Shown here: piece by piece, positions 25,617-33,670 of the stretch
Layout of the letters: each line of letters begins with the position of its first letter
How positions within the stretch are numbered: position 1 is the first letter of the stretch
DNA from: Halosimplex aquaticum
Lineage (GTDB): Archaea > Halobacteriota > Halobacteria > Halobacteriales > Haloarculaceae
Reading direction: 5' to 3'
Assembly: GCF_028747785.1 (NCBI RefSeq)
Contig: NZ_CP118158.1
Coordinates: 3,906,001 to 3,970,000, forward strand
Length of the DNA: 64,000 bases
Notes under the pieces: model-generated
Databases searched by the model: none
Seen by the model: the letters and a program-made list of their open reading frames with translations, nothing else
Told to the model about the DNA's origin: nothing
Program-made: the position numbers and the translations under genes

Positions 25617-26704
25617 GCGTCGTCCCCCCGTTCGATGGCCGTTCCGTCGGCGCCGACCGCCACCGACGGGGAGCCGAGCGCGACCGCCCGCAGTTGCGCG
25701 CTGACCGGCGTCGGCGTCGGTCGCCAGCCGTAGCTGCCGCGACGCCGCTCGAAGGCGCTGCCGTTGGCGCCGACGGCGACCGTCCGCTCGCCGTCGTCGT
25801 CGATGCCGAGCAGGGCTACGTCACCGGCCTGGACCGGCGTCCAGTTCTCGCAGACGCGGTCGTAGCGGTAGACGAGCCCGCCGTCCCCGGCGACCAGCAC
25901 GCGGTCGCCGGAGGCCGTCACGTCGTGGAAGTTGACCTGCGCGTTCCTGATGCCGATCTCCCGCCACTCGGCGTCCTCCGGCCGCTCGTCGGCGGCGTCG
26001 TCGGCTCCGGCCTCCGCGTCGTTCGTTCCGTCGACGGCAGCGCCGTCGGTGTCGCCGTCAGCGCAGGGGTGGCCCTCGATCTCGTCCTCGGCCGACCGGT
26101 CCGGAGCGGTCGAGCGGGCCTCGCCGTCAGTCGCCGGATCGCCCGAGGGATCGTCACCGACGGACTCGACGGGCTTGGCGAACACGTTGCCGCTGGTGTC
26201 GATGGCGTACACCGTGTCGCCGCCGACGTCGAGGCCGGTGATCGTCGATCCGCTGCCCGGCTTGACGACGTCGCCGAAGCGCGGGCAGCCGTCGGGTCCG
26301 ATCGTCGCCGCGAGGACCTCTCCGGACCCGTTCGCGACGAGGAGTCGCTCGCTACCGCGTTCGCCGGTGACGGCGATCGCTTCCCACGTGCTCGTCTTCC
26401 CTCCGGGGGCGCTGTAGTCGTGTTTGCGCCTGTTCGCCGTGTCGTACATGCCGAGCGCGCCGCTGGACCCCGCGAACCAGACGCGCTCGCCGTCGGCCGT
26501 CGCGTCGACCGACGTGAGCACGTTCCGCTTGGTCGCGGGACCGACCGGCACGACGATGTGCCACGTCCCGTCGCGCCGTCCGAGGACGACGCCGTCCGTG
26601 CCGACGGCGTACGGGCCGTCGGCGGTCTGTGCGACGTCGCGGAGGTTCAGGTCGAGCGGGGTCTCCGCTTCGGTCCAGTCGCTGTCGTCTTGTGAGTCTG
26701 TCAT
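25613..26704 (-). CDS. Beta-propeller protein without signal peptide (oxidase-linked paralog 1)
   Basis: A 363-residue protein of repeating beta-strand units (SVDATADGERVWFAGSSGALGMYD-type blades). It is related over its length to the Tat lipoprotein at 32677-33669: shared blocks are GP-x-AVG, GSSGA/GSGGA, STW, GSERLLVANGSGE and VVKPGSG/VTKPTGG. Between blades 4 and 5 it has an acidic insert of about 60 residues (about 175-240) that the lipoprotein lacks. There is no signal peptide, so it should be cytosolic. It is coupled to the small membrane protein downstream by a 4-nt overlap. Function unknown; a role as a scaffold for oxidase assembly is only a guess. Confidence 0.85.
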   Translation of the reverse strand: MTDSQDDSDWTEAETPLDLNLRDVAQTADGPYAVGTDGVVLGRRDGTWHIVVPVGPATKRNVLTSVDATADGERVWFAGSSGALGMYDTANRRKHDYSAPGGKTSTWEAIAVTGERGSERLLVANGSGEVLAATIGPDGCPRFGDVVKPGSGSTITGLDVGGDTVYAIDTSGNVFAKPVESVGDDPSGDPATDGEARSTAPDRSAEDEIEGHPCADGDTDGAAVDGTNDAEAGADDAADERPEDAEWREIGIRNAQVNFHDVTASGDRVLVAGDGGLVYRYDRVCENWTPVQAGDVALLGIDDDGERTVAVGANGSAFERRRGSYGWRPTPTPVSAQLRAVALGSPSVAVGADGTAIERGDDA

Positions 26705-26809
26705 GGGTGTGAAGTTCCGTTTTGGATCCGTCTCGCTGTGCTTGCGCGCTGGTTGGGCGGCGCCGGGCTCGCGGTCCGCGGGGCGACGATCGAGCCGCCG
26801 ACGGGACCG

Positions 26810-27157
26810 TCAACCGAGTCCGAGGGCGGCGAAGAAGGCGACCGTGAGGAGCCAGGAGACGCCGCCGAGCAGCAGTGCCGGCGGCCAGTCGCTCCCGCCC
26901 GCGTACTTCACGACGGCCGCCCAGGCGAGCGGGGAGGCGAACGGGCCGACAACCGGTATCCACCCGACCAGCAGGTCGACCAGACCGGCGACGAACACGC
27001 CCGTCACGGCGACGGTGACGGCGACCGGGAACGAGCCGACGCGGTCGAACCGCCCGGACCGTCCGGCCGCGTAGACCGCCGGCGCGACGAACAGCAGGGC
27101 TGCGACGAGCCCGCCGATCGCTCCCTCGACGGCAGCGGCGACGAGGTGGTGGAACAT
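26810..27157 (-). CDS. Four-TM membrane protein coupled to the PadR regulator
   Basis: A 115-residue protein starting at the ATG at 27157, which overlaps the PadR stop codon by one base (TGATG). Four hydrophobic helices fill nearly all of it (about 5-28, 38-62, 65-82, 92-113). Gly/Ala-rich helices without charged residues do not suggest a transporter of ions. PadR regulators often control an adjacent membrane gene, so this may be the direct target and partner. Confidence 0.7.
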   Translation of the reverse strand: MFHHLVAAAVEGAIGGLVAALLFVAPAVYAAGRSGRFDRVGSFPVAVTVAVTGVFVAGLVDLLVGWIPVVGPFASPLAWAAVVKYAGGSDWPPALLLGGVSWLLTVAFFAALGLG

Positions 27158-27579
27158 CACTGGAATCCCCCGTTCGTCGACTGCGACCGCGGACAGGCGC
27201 GCTCTCCCGAGAGACAGCAGATCGCCCACCGGAGATACGTCCGCATATCGGTTCTCGCCTCGTCGGTGAGGTGGTAGCTGTACGTCCGGCCGTCGATCGG
27301 GTGTTTCCGGAGGTAGCCCTCGTCGTGCAGGTGACGGAGGCTCCGGTACAGCGTCCCGTGGCTGGCCTCGCGCAGGTACTCCGCGTCCAGCACGGACTTG
27401 ATGTCGCTCCCGCTCGGGTCCGTCTCGGCGAGGTCGGCGACGACGAACAGGAGGTCTCGCTGGAACCCGGTCAGCAGGATGAACGGCTGCAACCGGTCGT
27501 GGTCCAGCGCGTCGCAACTGTCCGGGCCGAAGATGTCTGAGAGCGGCGCGTCCGTTCCAGGGAAGTTATCATTGGACAT
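27157..27579 (-). CDS. PadR-family winged-helix transcriptional regulator
   Basis: A 140-residue protein. A winged-helix domain (about 33-112) has the PadR pattern: TGFQRDLLFVVADL, GTLYRSLRHLHDEGYL and the wing YHLTDEAR. The C-terminal part has a Cys-Cys pair and a further Cys (AICCLSGERAC), unusual for PadR and able to bind metal or sense redox. The start codon lies within a palindrome (GACATaaATGTC at 27575-27586), a possible self-operator. It is 74 nt downstream of the coxA stop and may control coxA or the coupled membrane gene. Confidence 0.9.
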   Translation of the reverse strand: MSNDNFPGTDAPLSDIFGPDSCDALDHDRLQPFILLTGFQRDLLFVVADLAETDPSGSDIKSVLDAEYLREASHGTLYRSLRHLHDEGYLRKHPIDGRTYSYHLTDEARTDMRTYLRWAICCLSGERACPRSQSTNGGFQ

Positions 27580-27601
27580 AAATGTCAGCGGGAATCCCCG
27601 C
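27575..27601. promoter_or_regulatory. Palindromes at the PadR start, possible operator
   Basis: GACAT-AA-ATGTC (27575-27586) covers the start codon, and GCGGG-AATC-CCCGC (27588-27601) lies just upstream of it on the minus strand. Winged-helix dimers often bind palindromes of this size over their own start site. Either could also be a weak RNA hairpin at the end of the coxA transcript. Confidence 0.4.
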
Positions 27602-27653
27602 TACGGTCGCGTCCGGGCATTGCACCCGGCGACGGCGTGGGTACCGAACGCGA

Positions 27654-29216
27654 TCAGGGATCGCGGTCCGACCACCCCTCCCACGCTCGGCCGAACCGGT
27701 CGTCGCGCGCTCGCCGTCGGATCTCCGAGTCGGCGGCGCGGCCGAGCAGCACCGATCTGGTCACGTTCCACACCCACACTACCTGTCCGATTCCCATGAG
27801 ATACGCGCCGAGCGTCGCGAACACCTGGAGTGGCGCCAGCGCCCCGGGGTAGGTCGCGCTCCGGCGCGGCAGCGCGAGCAGCCCGAGCGCGAGCAACAGC
27901 AGGAACGTCACCAGGGTTCCGACGGCGGTGAACCAGAAGTGCACCCGCGCGAGCCGCCGGTCGTAGCGCTTCCCGGTCGCCAGCGGGAACCAGTGGTACC
28001 CCGCCGCGAACAGCGCGAAGACGACCGTCCCGACGAGCACCAGGTGGAAGTGGCCGACGACGTAGTACGTCCCGTGGAACAGCCGGTCGACCGGGACGGC
28101 GGCGAGGAACACGCCCGTCACGCCGCCGAGGACGAAGTTGCCGAAGGCGCCCAGGCAGAACAGCATCGGCGGCGTCAGTTCGATGTCACCGCCCCACAGC
28201 GTCGCGAGCCAGTTGAACGCCTTGATCGCGCTCGGGGCGGCGATGGCGAGCGAGACGGCCATGAAACTCGCCTGCAACCGGGGGTCCATCCCGGTCGTGA
28301 ACATGTGGTGGGCCCACACGCCGAAGCTCAGGACGCCGATGGCCAGCGTCGAGTAGACGACGGCGCGGAACCCGAACAGCCGCCGGCCGGCGTAGACGGG
28401 GAGCACGTGGCTGACGATTCCCAGCGCCGGGAGCGCGAGGATGTACACCTCGGGATGACCGAAGAACCAGAAGAGGTGCTGCCAACGGACCGGCCCGCCC
28501 GACGAGACGGCGAAAAACGCCGTGCCGACCGACCTGTCGAGGAGCAACATCACGAGCGCGCTTCCGAGCACGGGGAACGCGAAGATCACGAGGCCGGCGG
28601 TCGTCAGCATCGACCAGGTGAACGCGTCGACGCGGTCCCAGCCGACCTCCCGCTCGACGAGGATCGTCACGAGCAGGTTGATCGCACTCAGGACCGTGCT
28701 CACGCCGCTCAGGTGGAGCCCGATCAGGAGCACGTCGAGACTGGCGCCGGCGGCAGTGCGGGCCAGCGGGACGTACAGCGTCCACCCGACGGCGGGCGGC
28801 GCCAGATCCGGGACGCCGAGCAGGTGGCCGACGACGCCGGCGCGCGCGAGGAGTAACGCGGGCGGCAACAGCCAGAACGCGGTTGCGTTGAGCCGGGGGA
28901 ACGCCAGGTCGTCGGCGCCGACCAGCGGCGGGACGACGACGTTCGCGAGCCCGAAGACGACCGGCGTGGCGAAGAAAAACAGCATCGTCAGCCCGTGAGT
29001 CGTGAAGAAAGCGTCGTAGGTCGTCGCCGACCACACCGCCTGTCCGGGCGTGAGGAGTTCCGTCCGGAGCGCCATCGCGTCGGCGGCGCCCCACAGCCCG
29101 GCGACCGCCCCGAACGCGAGGTAGAGCCGCCCCACGTCCGCGTGGTCGGTCGTCGTGAGCCAGTGACGCGCTCGGCTACCGATCGCCCGCACGCGGCCGT
29201 TCGTCCGGCGGGTCAC
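27654..29216 (-). CDS. coxA: Haem-copper oxidase subunit I (type A)
   Basis: A 520-residue catalytic subunit with 12 helices. All metal ligands are seen: low-spin haem His74 and His391, high-spin haem His389, CuB His254, His303 and His304, and the cross-linked Tyr258 of HPEVY. Glu256 of GHPEV and Asp103 of GADDLAFPR are the D-channel marks, so it is an A1-type proton-pumping oxidase that reduces O2 to water. The GTG start at 29216 is chosen because it overlaps the upstream stop by 4 nt (GTGA) and gives the normal N-terminus ending in TTTDHADVGRLYL. Confidence 0.97.
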   Translation of the reverse strand: MTRRTNGRVRAIGSRARHWLTTTDHADVGRLYLAFGAVAGLWGAADAMALRTELLTPGQAVWSATTYDAFFTTHGLTMLFFFATPVVFGLANVVVPPLVGADDLAFPRLNATAFWLLPPALLLARAGVVGHLLGVPDLAPPAVGWTLYVPLARTAAGASLDVLLIGLHLSGVSTVLSAINLLVTILVEREVGWDRVDAFTWSMLTTAGLVIFAFPVLGSALVMLLLDRSVGTAFFAVSSGGPVRWQHLFWFFGHPEVYILALPALGIVSHVLPVYAGRRLFGFRAVVYSTLAIGVLSFGVWAHHMFTTGMDPRLQASFMAVSLAIAAPSAIKAFNWLATLWGGDIELTPPMLFCLGAFGNFVLGGVTGVFLAAVPVDRLFHGTYYVVGHFHLVLVGTVVFALFAAGYHWFPLATGKRYDRRLARVHFWFTAVGTLVTFLLLLALGLLALPRRSATYPGALAPLQVFATLGAYLMGIGQVVWVWNVTRSVLLGRAADSEIRRRARDDRFGRAWEGWSDRDP

Positions 29217-30547
29217 AGCGCCCCGTCGGTCCGGCGGGCGTACCGCCAGAGCTCCCAGACGCCGACCGCGCCGACGGTCGTCGCCGCGCCGAACGCGACG
29301 GTCGGATCGAGCGTGTAGAGCACGCCGCCGACCAGCGGGCTCGGGGCGACCACGAGGGCGCGGGCGGTGCGGTACTGCTGGGGGTCGACGGCGGCGTCGC
29401 TGACGACGGCCTCGACCCGTTCGTCGCGGATCGCCGCGCCCGCACCGCGGACTCCGGCGACCGCGAACAGGGCGGCGACGACTCCCGCGACCGGCGGCAG
29501 ACCGACGAACAGCAGGGGGAACGCGGCCGCGAGCGCGGCGACGCCGACGAGGCGGGCCGCACCGTCGCGGGGCGCGTCGACCCGGCGTGCCGCGGCAGAC
29601 GCGGCGGTCGCGACGGCGAGTTCGGTGAGGACGAGCGCGCCGAACGTCGCGCTCGGGTTCAGCCGGACGCCGAAGAGCGTCGTCCGGAGCCCGAGGACGC
29701 TCGTCACGACGACGATGACGAACACGGACACCAGCGCGACCGAGACGTGGATCAGCGTCTCGCCCACGAGCAGCGACCGCGCGGCCCGCGGCACCGAGCG
29801 CACGGTCCGGACGAACGGCCGGACTCGCGGGACCGGCGGCTCCTCCGGAAGCGGCGGCGTGTCGACCGCGGTTTCGTCGTCGGCCGCGAAGAACCGCAGT
29901 GCCGAGACGACGATCCCGAGCGCGGCACCGAGCGCGAGCAGGGCCTGAAGCGCCGCGCCCAGCGTCCCGGCACCGACGATGAGACCAACCGCGAGTACGA
30001 CGCCGACGCCGGCGGCGGCCGCTTCGCGCCAGTCGTCGGCCGCCGGGCCGACGGCGAACCCGTCGGGTCGCGGTTCGACGGGCGCCGTCTCGCCCGTGAC
30101 CGCGGTGATCCCGAGCGGGACGAGACCGAGCAGGATCCACGCCCAGGCCGGGAGCCCCGACGCCGCCGCGAGCTCCGGCGCTACCAGCCAGACGAGGAGC
30201 CCGGTCGCGCCGAGGAGCGGCGCGGCGACCGACGGCTCGGGCGGCTCGGGCGCGCGGAGCGACGCGGCCATCGGGGCCAGCGCCATCGCGGCCGCGCCGA
30301 ACAGGCCGATGACGAGCGCGGAGCCGCCGAGGATGCCGAGGTACTCGGGCAGGTAGCGGCTCGCCGCGTAGACGAGGCCGTCGAACCCGAGCGCCGCGAC
30401 GAGCAGGCCCGGCGGCTCGCCGTCCCCGAGTCGGTTCCGGGCCCGCGCCGCGACCTCCTCGGCCGGCGAGTCGTCGACGGCCGCCGCGATCCGGTCGGCG
30501 ACTGAGCCCTGGTCGGTGCTGTCGGTCGGTTCGGTCGTGTCTGTCAT
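29213..30547 (-). CDS. MFS-like membrane protein between coxA and the metal permease
   Basis: A 444-residue protein with about 12 hydrophobic helices and a long charged N-terminus (1-55). Parts recall the major facilitator fold: RYLPEYLGILGGSALVIGLFGAA near the first helix pair and ARALVVAPSPLVGGVLY near the end, where MFS transporters have a PLIGG turn. Most other MFS signature residues are missing, and a cytosolic loop of about 40 residues splits it after helix 6. It overlaps both neighbours by 4 nt, so it is translated with subunit I. The MFS protein CcoA imports copper for another oxidase family; a similar role here is a hypothesis. Confidence 0.8.
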   Translation of the reverse strand: MTDTTEPTDSTDQGSVADRIAAAVDDSPAEEVAARARNRLGDGEPPGLLVAALGFDGLVYAASRYLPEYLGILGGSALVIGLFGAAAMALAPMAASLRAPEPPEPSVAAPLLGATGLLVWLVAPELAAASGLPAWAWILLGLVPLGITAVTGETAPVEPRPDGFAVGPAADDWREAAAAGVGVVLAVGLIVGAGTLGAALQALLALGAALGIVVSALRFFAADDETAVDTPPLPEEPPVPRVRPFVRTVRSVPRAARSLLVGETLIHVSVALVSVFVIVVVTSVLGLRTTLFGVRLNPSATFGALVLTELAVATAASAAARRVDAPRDGAARLVGVAALAAAFPLLFVGLPPVAGVVAALFAVAGVRGAGAAIRDERVEAVVSDAAVDPQQYRTARALVVAPSPLVGGVLYTLDPTVAFGAATTVGAVGVWELWRYARRTDGAL

Positions 30548-32163
30548 GATGTGGGGTCCGAGGAACGTTCGTCGGTGTCGGCGGCTGAATCGCCGTCGTC
30601 CGCCGTCTCCGCGGTCGAACCGGGAGCCGTCCCGCCGGTCTGGTCCGCGGTACTCGCGTCCGCGGCCGGTGCGGACCGACCGGTCTCCGCCGAATCGATC
30701 CGGTCGATCACGGCGCGGTTCGCCGCCGCGAGCGCCCGTTCGCCTCGTTTGCCGGCCGACGCGGCGGTCCCGACGGCCCGGACCGCTCTGTCCCGCCAGC
30801 GTCTCCGGTCGTCCGTCCGCTCGGAGCGGTGCTCGGCGACGGCGTCGACGGCGGTTCCGATGGCGGCCGCCACCACGGCGGCGCCGACGGCGAGGACGGC
30901 GCCCGTCAGGCGCACAGAGCGGCGGACGGACGAGTCGACGCGGTCCAGCGTCGCGGCCGTCCGCCGCCGGACGGCGTCGGTCCCGTACGTGACCGCGACC
31001 TGCACCGCGAACACCGGCGTCAGGAGGAGGTTCAGGGCGGTCGTGTAGCCCGACGGGACCGTGCCGCCGACCTCGCCGGCGGGCGGGACGAACCCGACGC
31101 CGGTCGCGACGTAGTGGACCGTCACGCCGGCGACGAGCGCGGCGACCGCCAGTGCCGCGGTCAGCGCGGCGGCCATCCGCGCGCCGTAGTACTGCCGGTA
31201 GATCCGGACGAGCGGCGGGATCAGCAGGTCGGCGTAGACGAACGAGAGCACCGCCCCGAAGGGCAGGCCGTTCTGCCAGAGGACGAGCGCGAAGGGGACG
31301 TTGCCGACCGAGCACATGAACGTCGCGACGCCGATGCCGATGGCGACCGCGGTCGCCAGCGTGACGCCGGCGAGGCCCGACCCGCCGGGGACCAGCGCGG
31401 TCCACCACGCGTCGGGGACGAACCCGCCGACGAGGCCCGCGATAACGAACCCGAGGGCCACGTCCCGCCAGACCATCTCCCAGTCTTTCATCGCGGCGCG
31501 GAAGGCGCTCTCCCAGCCGTCGCGGGTCGCCAGTCGGTCGCGCAGGCGGGCGTCGTCCGACCCGGTCTCGCGGGCCTCGAACACGCGGCGACAGCCGCCG
31601 CAGCAGAAGTGTTCGAGGCCGGTCGCCGTCTCCATCGAGACCGCGTCCTCGTCGGTCGGGTCGACGGTCACGTCGCAGGTGGGGCAGGCCGTCCGGTCGG
31701 TCGCGCGGACGTGCTCGCGGGCGCTCTCGACCCACTCGGCGGGGACGACGTGTCGGAACAGGAGCGCGAGGACGGCGACGGCGACGACGCCGCCGAGGTA
31801 CTCGCCGACGACGAACTGCCAGCCGAGCAGCACCCAGATGACGAGGCCGAGTTCGACCACGAGGTCGGTGCTGGCGAACATGAACGCGCCGAGGGTGGCG
31901 ACGCCGGAGCCGCCTTTCTTGAACAGCGTCTTCGTCGTGCCGACGGCGGAGTACGAACACGACGACGACGCCGCGCCGAGGAGCGCCCCGAGGCCGACCT
32001 CCCGCCAGCCGTCGCCACCGAGGGCGCCGGTCATCCGGTCCTCGCTGACGAACGCCTCGACGGCGCCCGAGAGCGTGAACCCGAGGACGAGCGCCCACCA
32101 GGTGTCCCAGGCCATCTCGGCGATCAACGCTGCCGCTCTGAGTGTGCTATCGAAGAGCCACAT
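30544..32163 (-). CDS. Metal permease (DUF318/SO_0444 copper-zinc efflux type) with internal Cys cluster
   Basis: A 539-residue integral membrane protein. Two half-repeats each carry a Cys motif in the membrane part, SSSCSYSA (Cys69) and MCSVGNVPFA, the mark of the permease family. A hydrophilic insert (about 155-200) holds CPTC (160-163) and CCGGC (187-191), a likely metal-binding domain. After the last helix (about 400) comes a cytosolic tail of about 135 residues rich in Ala, Asp and Thr that is not part of the family. Members export copper or zinc. Placed next to a CopZ-like gene and the oxidase, it may balance copper for the enzyme. Confidence 0.85.
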   Translation of the reverse strand: MWLFDSTLRAAALIAEMAWDTWWALVLGFTLSGAVEAFVSEDRMTGALGGDGWREVGLGALLGAASSSCSYSAVGTTKTLFKKGGSGVATLGAFMFASTDLVVELGLVIWVLLGWQFVVGEYLGGVVAVAVLALLFRHVVPAEWVESAREHVRATDRTACPTCDVTVDPTDEDAVSMETATGLEHFCCGGCRRVFEARETGSDDARLRDRLATRDGWESAFRAAMKDWEMVWRDVALGFVIAGLVGGFVPDAWWTALVPGGSGLAGVTLATAVAIGIGVATFMCSVGNVPFALVLWQNGLPFGAVLSFVYADLLIPPLVRIYRQYYGARMAAALTAALAVAALVAGVTVHYVATGVGFVPPAGEVGGTVPSGYTTALNLLLTPVFAVQVAVTYGTDAVRRRTAATLDRVDSSVRRSVRLTGAVLAVGAAVVAAAIGTAVDAVAEHRSERTDDRRRWRDRAVRAVGTAASAGKRGERALAAANRAVIDRIDSAETGRSAPAADASTADQTGGTAPGSTAETADDGDSAADTDERSSDPTS

Positions 32164-32400
32164 GAAGGGGTGAACGGAGGGTCGGGGCGGGCCCGACCGA
32201 CGAAAACCGCGACCGGTCGCAGTTCGACGGCGGGTCGCGGACGGGGCCGGACCCGCGGTCGGTCTGTACCACGCGGAGGGGTCGCGTCAGCGACGGGGGT
32301 GCGCCAGCGTCGGACCGCATCAGCGCAGGGCCGCGTCAGCGGGCGGGACCGTCAGCAGGACCCGTCGGCGGTCCCGTCAGCGGGAATCCGTCGACGGGGG
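32164..32400. other. Spacer between chaperone and permease, with degenerate CGTCAGCG repeats
   Basis: No gene. From 32285 to 32395, imperfect copies of CGTCAGCG(G/A) recur (for example at 32285, 32334, 32349 and 32375), with spacing of 10-30 nt. Their function is unknown; they could be protein-binding sites or relics of GC-rich slippage. Confidence 0.35.
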
Positions 32401-32613
32401 TCACTCGCCGGCGCCGGGGACGTCGAAACCGAGCCCGTCGATACACTCGCGCACCGCCGCGCGGTCTGACTCGGCGCACTCGACGGTGACGCAGCCGTCC
32501 TCGGCGTCAGCGGTGACCGACCGGACGCTCTCGAACGACGACACGGCCGAGCAGACCGTCTTCTCACAGCTCGGGCAGACCATACCGTCGACGTCGATGG
32601 TGAACTCGGGCAT
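32401..32613 (-). CDS. HMA-domain copper chaperone (CopZ-like)
   Basis: A 70-residue protein, a full HMA domain of the ferredoxin-like fold. The metal loop GMVCPSC gives Cys13 and Cys16, followed by the usual helix, strand and GFDVPG end. It carries copper(I) in the cytosol and would hand it to the permease or to oxidase assembly. The TATA-like CTTACAA on the minus strand near 32642-32648 is about 30 nt upstream and suggests that the permease/chaperone part of the block has its own promoter. Confidence 0.92.
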   Translation of the reverse strand: MPEFTIDVDGMVCPSCEKTVCSAVSSFESVRSVTADAEDGCVTVECAESDRAAVRECIDGLGFDVPGAGE

Positions 32614-32637
32614 CGCACTGCGAGGTACCCCGGTCGC

Positions 32638-32650
32638 CCTTGTAAGGGGG
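32638..32650 (-). promoter_or_regulatory. Promoter-like element of the HMA chaperone gene
   Basis: CCCCTTACAAGGG on the minus strand contains a TATA-like CTTACAA about 31 nt before the ATG at 32613. It lies inside a near-palindrome (CCCTT-ac-AAGGG), which may be where a metal-responsive repressor binds. Leaderless transcription is predicted. Confidence 0.45.
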
Positions 32651-32676
32651 CGAGACCGTCCCGCGCGCTGACCCGT

Positions 32677-33669
32677 TCAGCCGAACCGTTCGAGGATCGT
32701 CGCGCCCGCGCCGACGGCGACGTCCGCGTAGGAGTCGGTCGCCACCGCGCAGCCGTGCAGGGTGTTCGACGTGGGCGTCTCCGCTCGCTCCCACTGGTGG
32801 TTCGAGACCTCGTAGATCGCCCCGTCGACGCCGGCGGTCAGCGCGTTTCCGCCGCGCCGGTCGATGGCGTGGAGCGACCCGTCGGCGACGTCGGTGCGGA
32901 ACCAGCTTTGCCCGTCGTACCGGTAGCTGGTCCCGTCGTCGGTCACGACCTCGACCTGGTCGGGTGCGACCGCGACGAGGTCGCGCAGGCTCGTCTCGAC
33001 GCCGCGGATCCCGACGGTCTTCCACCCCGGCTCGTCGGGCTTCGTCGGATCGATGGGTCCGGTGTGGCCGTAGACGCCGCCGCCCGAGTCGGTGACGACC
33101 GTCGTCCGTCCGACGGCGTCGACGGCCGTCCCGCTCACGCCGCCGGTCGGCTTGGTCACCTCGCTCCAGCGGACGGTTCCCTCGCGGGCGCGACCGGCGA
33201 GCAACTCGCCGGAGCCGTTCAACAGCGCGATCCGCTCGGAACCCGCTCGCCCAGAGACGGCGACGTCCGTCCAGGTGCTCGTGTTCCCGGCGGGCCCCGA
33301 GAAGTCGATCATCTCGCCGCTGGCGGGGTCGTACGCGCCCGCGGCGCCGCCGGAGCCGGCGACCCAGAGCCGCCGGCCGTCGTCGGTCACGTCGACGCCG
33401 TACAGCCCGGTGGACTGGCCGGCCGGCCCGTCGGAGACGACCGTCTCCCACGTGTCGCTCCGCCGCGCGACGATGGCGCCGCTCTCGCCGACGGCGTGCG
33501 GGCCAGCGGTCGTGACGACCACGTCGCGGAGCGTGCCGTCGACCGGCGCCCCGACGTCGAGCCAGCCGTGTTTGACCGAGCGACCCCCGCAGCCGGCGAG
33601 CCCCGCCGCGAGCGCGCTCGCGCCACCGAGCAGGAACGCTCGCCGCGAAGAGAGATCCTTCGAAGGCAT
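32677..33669 (-). CDS. Tat-lipoprotein beta-propeller (oxidase-linked paralog 2)
   Basis: A 330-residue protein. The N-terminus has a twin-arginine signal (SSRRAFLLGG) followed by a lipobox LAGC with the modified Cys at about 27, so it should be exported folded and anchored by lipid outside the membrane. The mature part consists of repeating beta blades and is related to the protein at 25613-26704, but without the acidic insert. One stop-adjacent base separates it from the DUF2182 gene upstream. The pair thus offers an outer and an inner version of the same fold in one gene cluster. Confidence 0.88.
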   Translation of the reverse strand: MPSKDLSSRRAFLLGGASALAAGLAGCGGRSVKHGWLDVGAPVDGTLRDVVVTTAGPHAVGESGAIVARRSDTWETVVSDGPAGQSTGLYGVDVTDDGRRLWVAGSGGAAGAYDPASGEMIDFSGPAGNTSTWTDVAVSGRAGSERIALLNGSGELLAGRAREGTVRWSEVTKPTGGVSGTAVDAVGRTTVVTDSGGGVYGHTGPIDPTKPDEPGWKTVGIRGVETSLRDLVAVAPDQVEVVTDDGTSYRYDGQSWFRTDVADGSLHAIDRRGGNALTAGVDGAIYEVSNHQWERAETPTSNTLHGCAVATDSYADVAVGAGATILERFG

Positions 33670-33670
33670 C

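Noticed and set aside
29213-30547. Naming the MFS-like protein as CcoA
   Set aside because: The Met and His motifs of CcoA are not visible and most of the chain is too diverged for a firm name.
32285-32395. Repeated CGTCAGCG units considered as a CRISPR array
   Set aside because: Units are short and imperfect, spacers are irregular, and no cas gene lies nearby.
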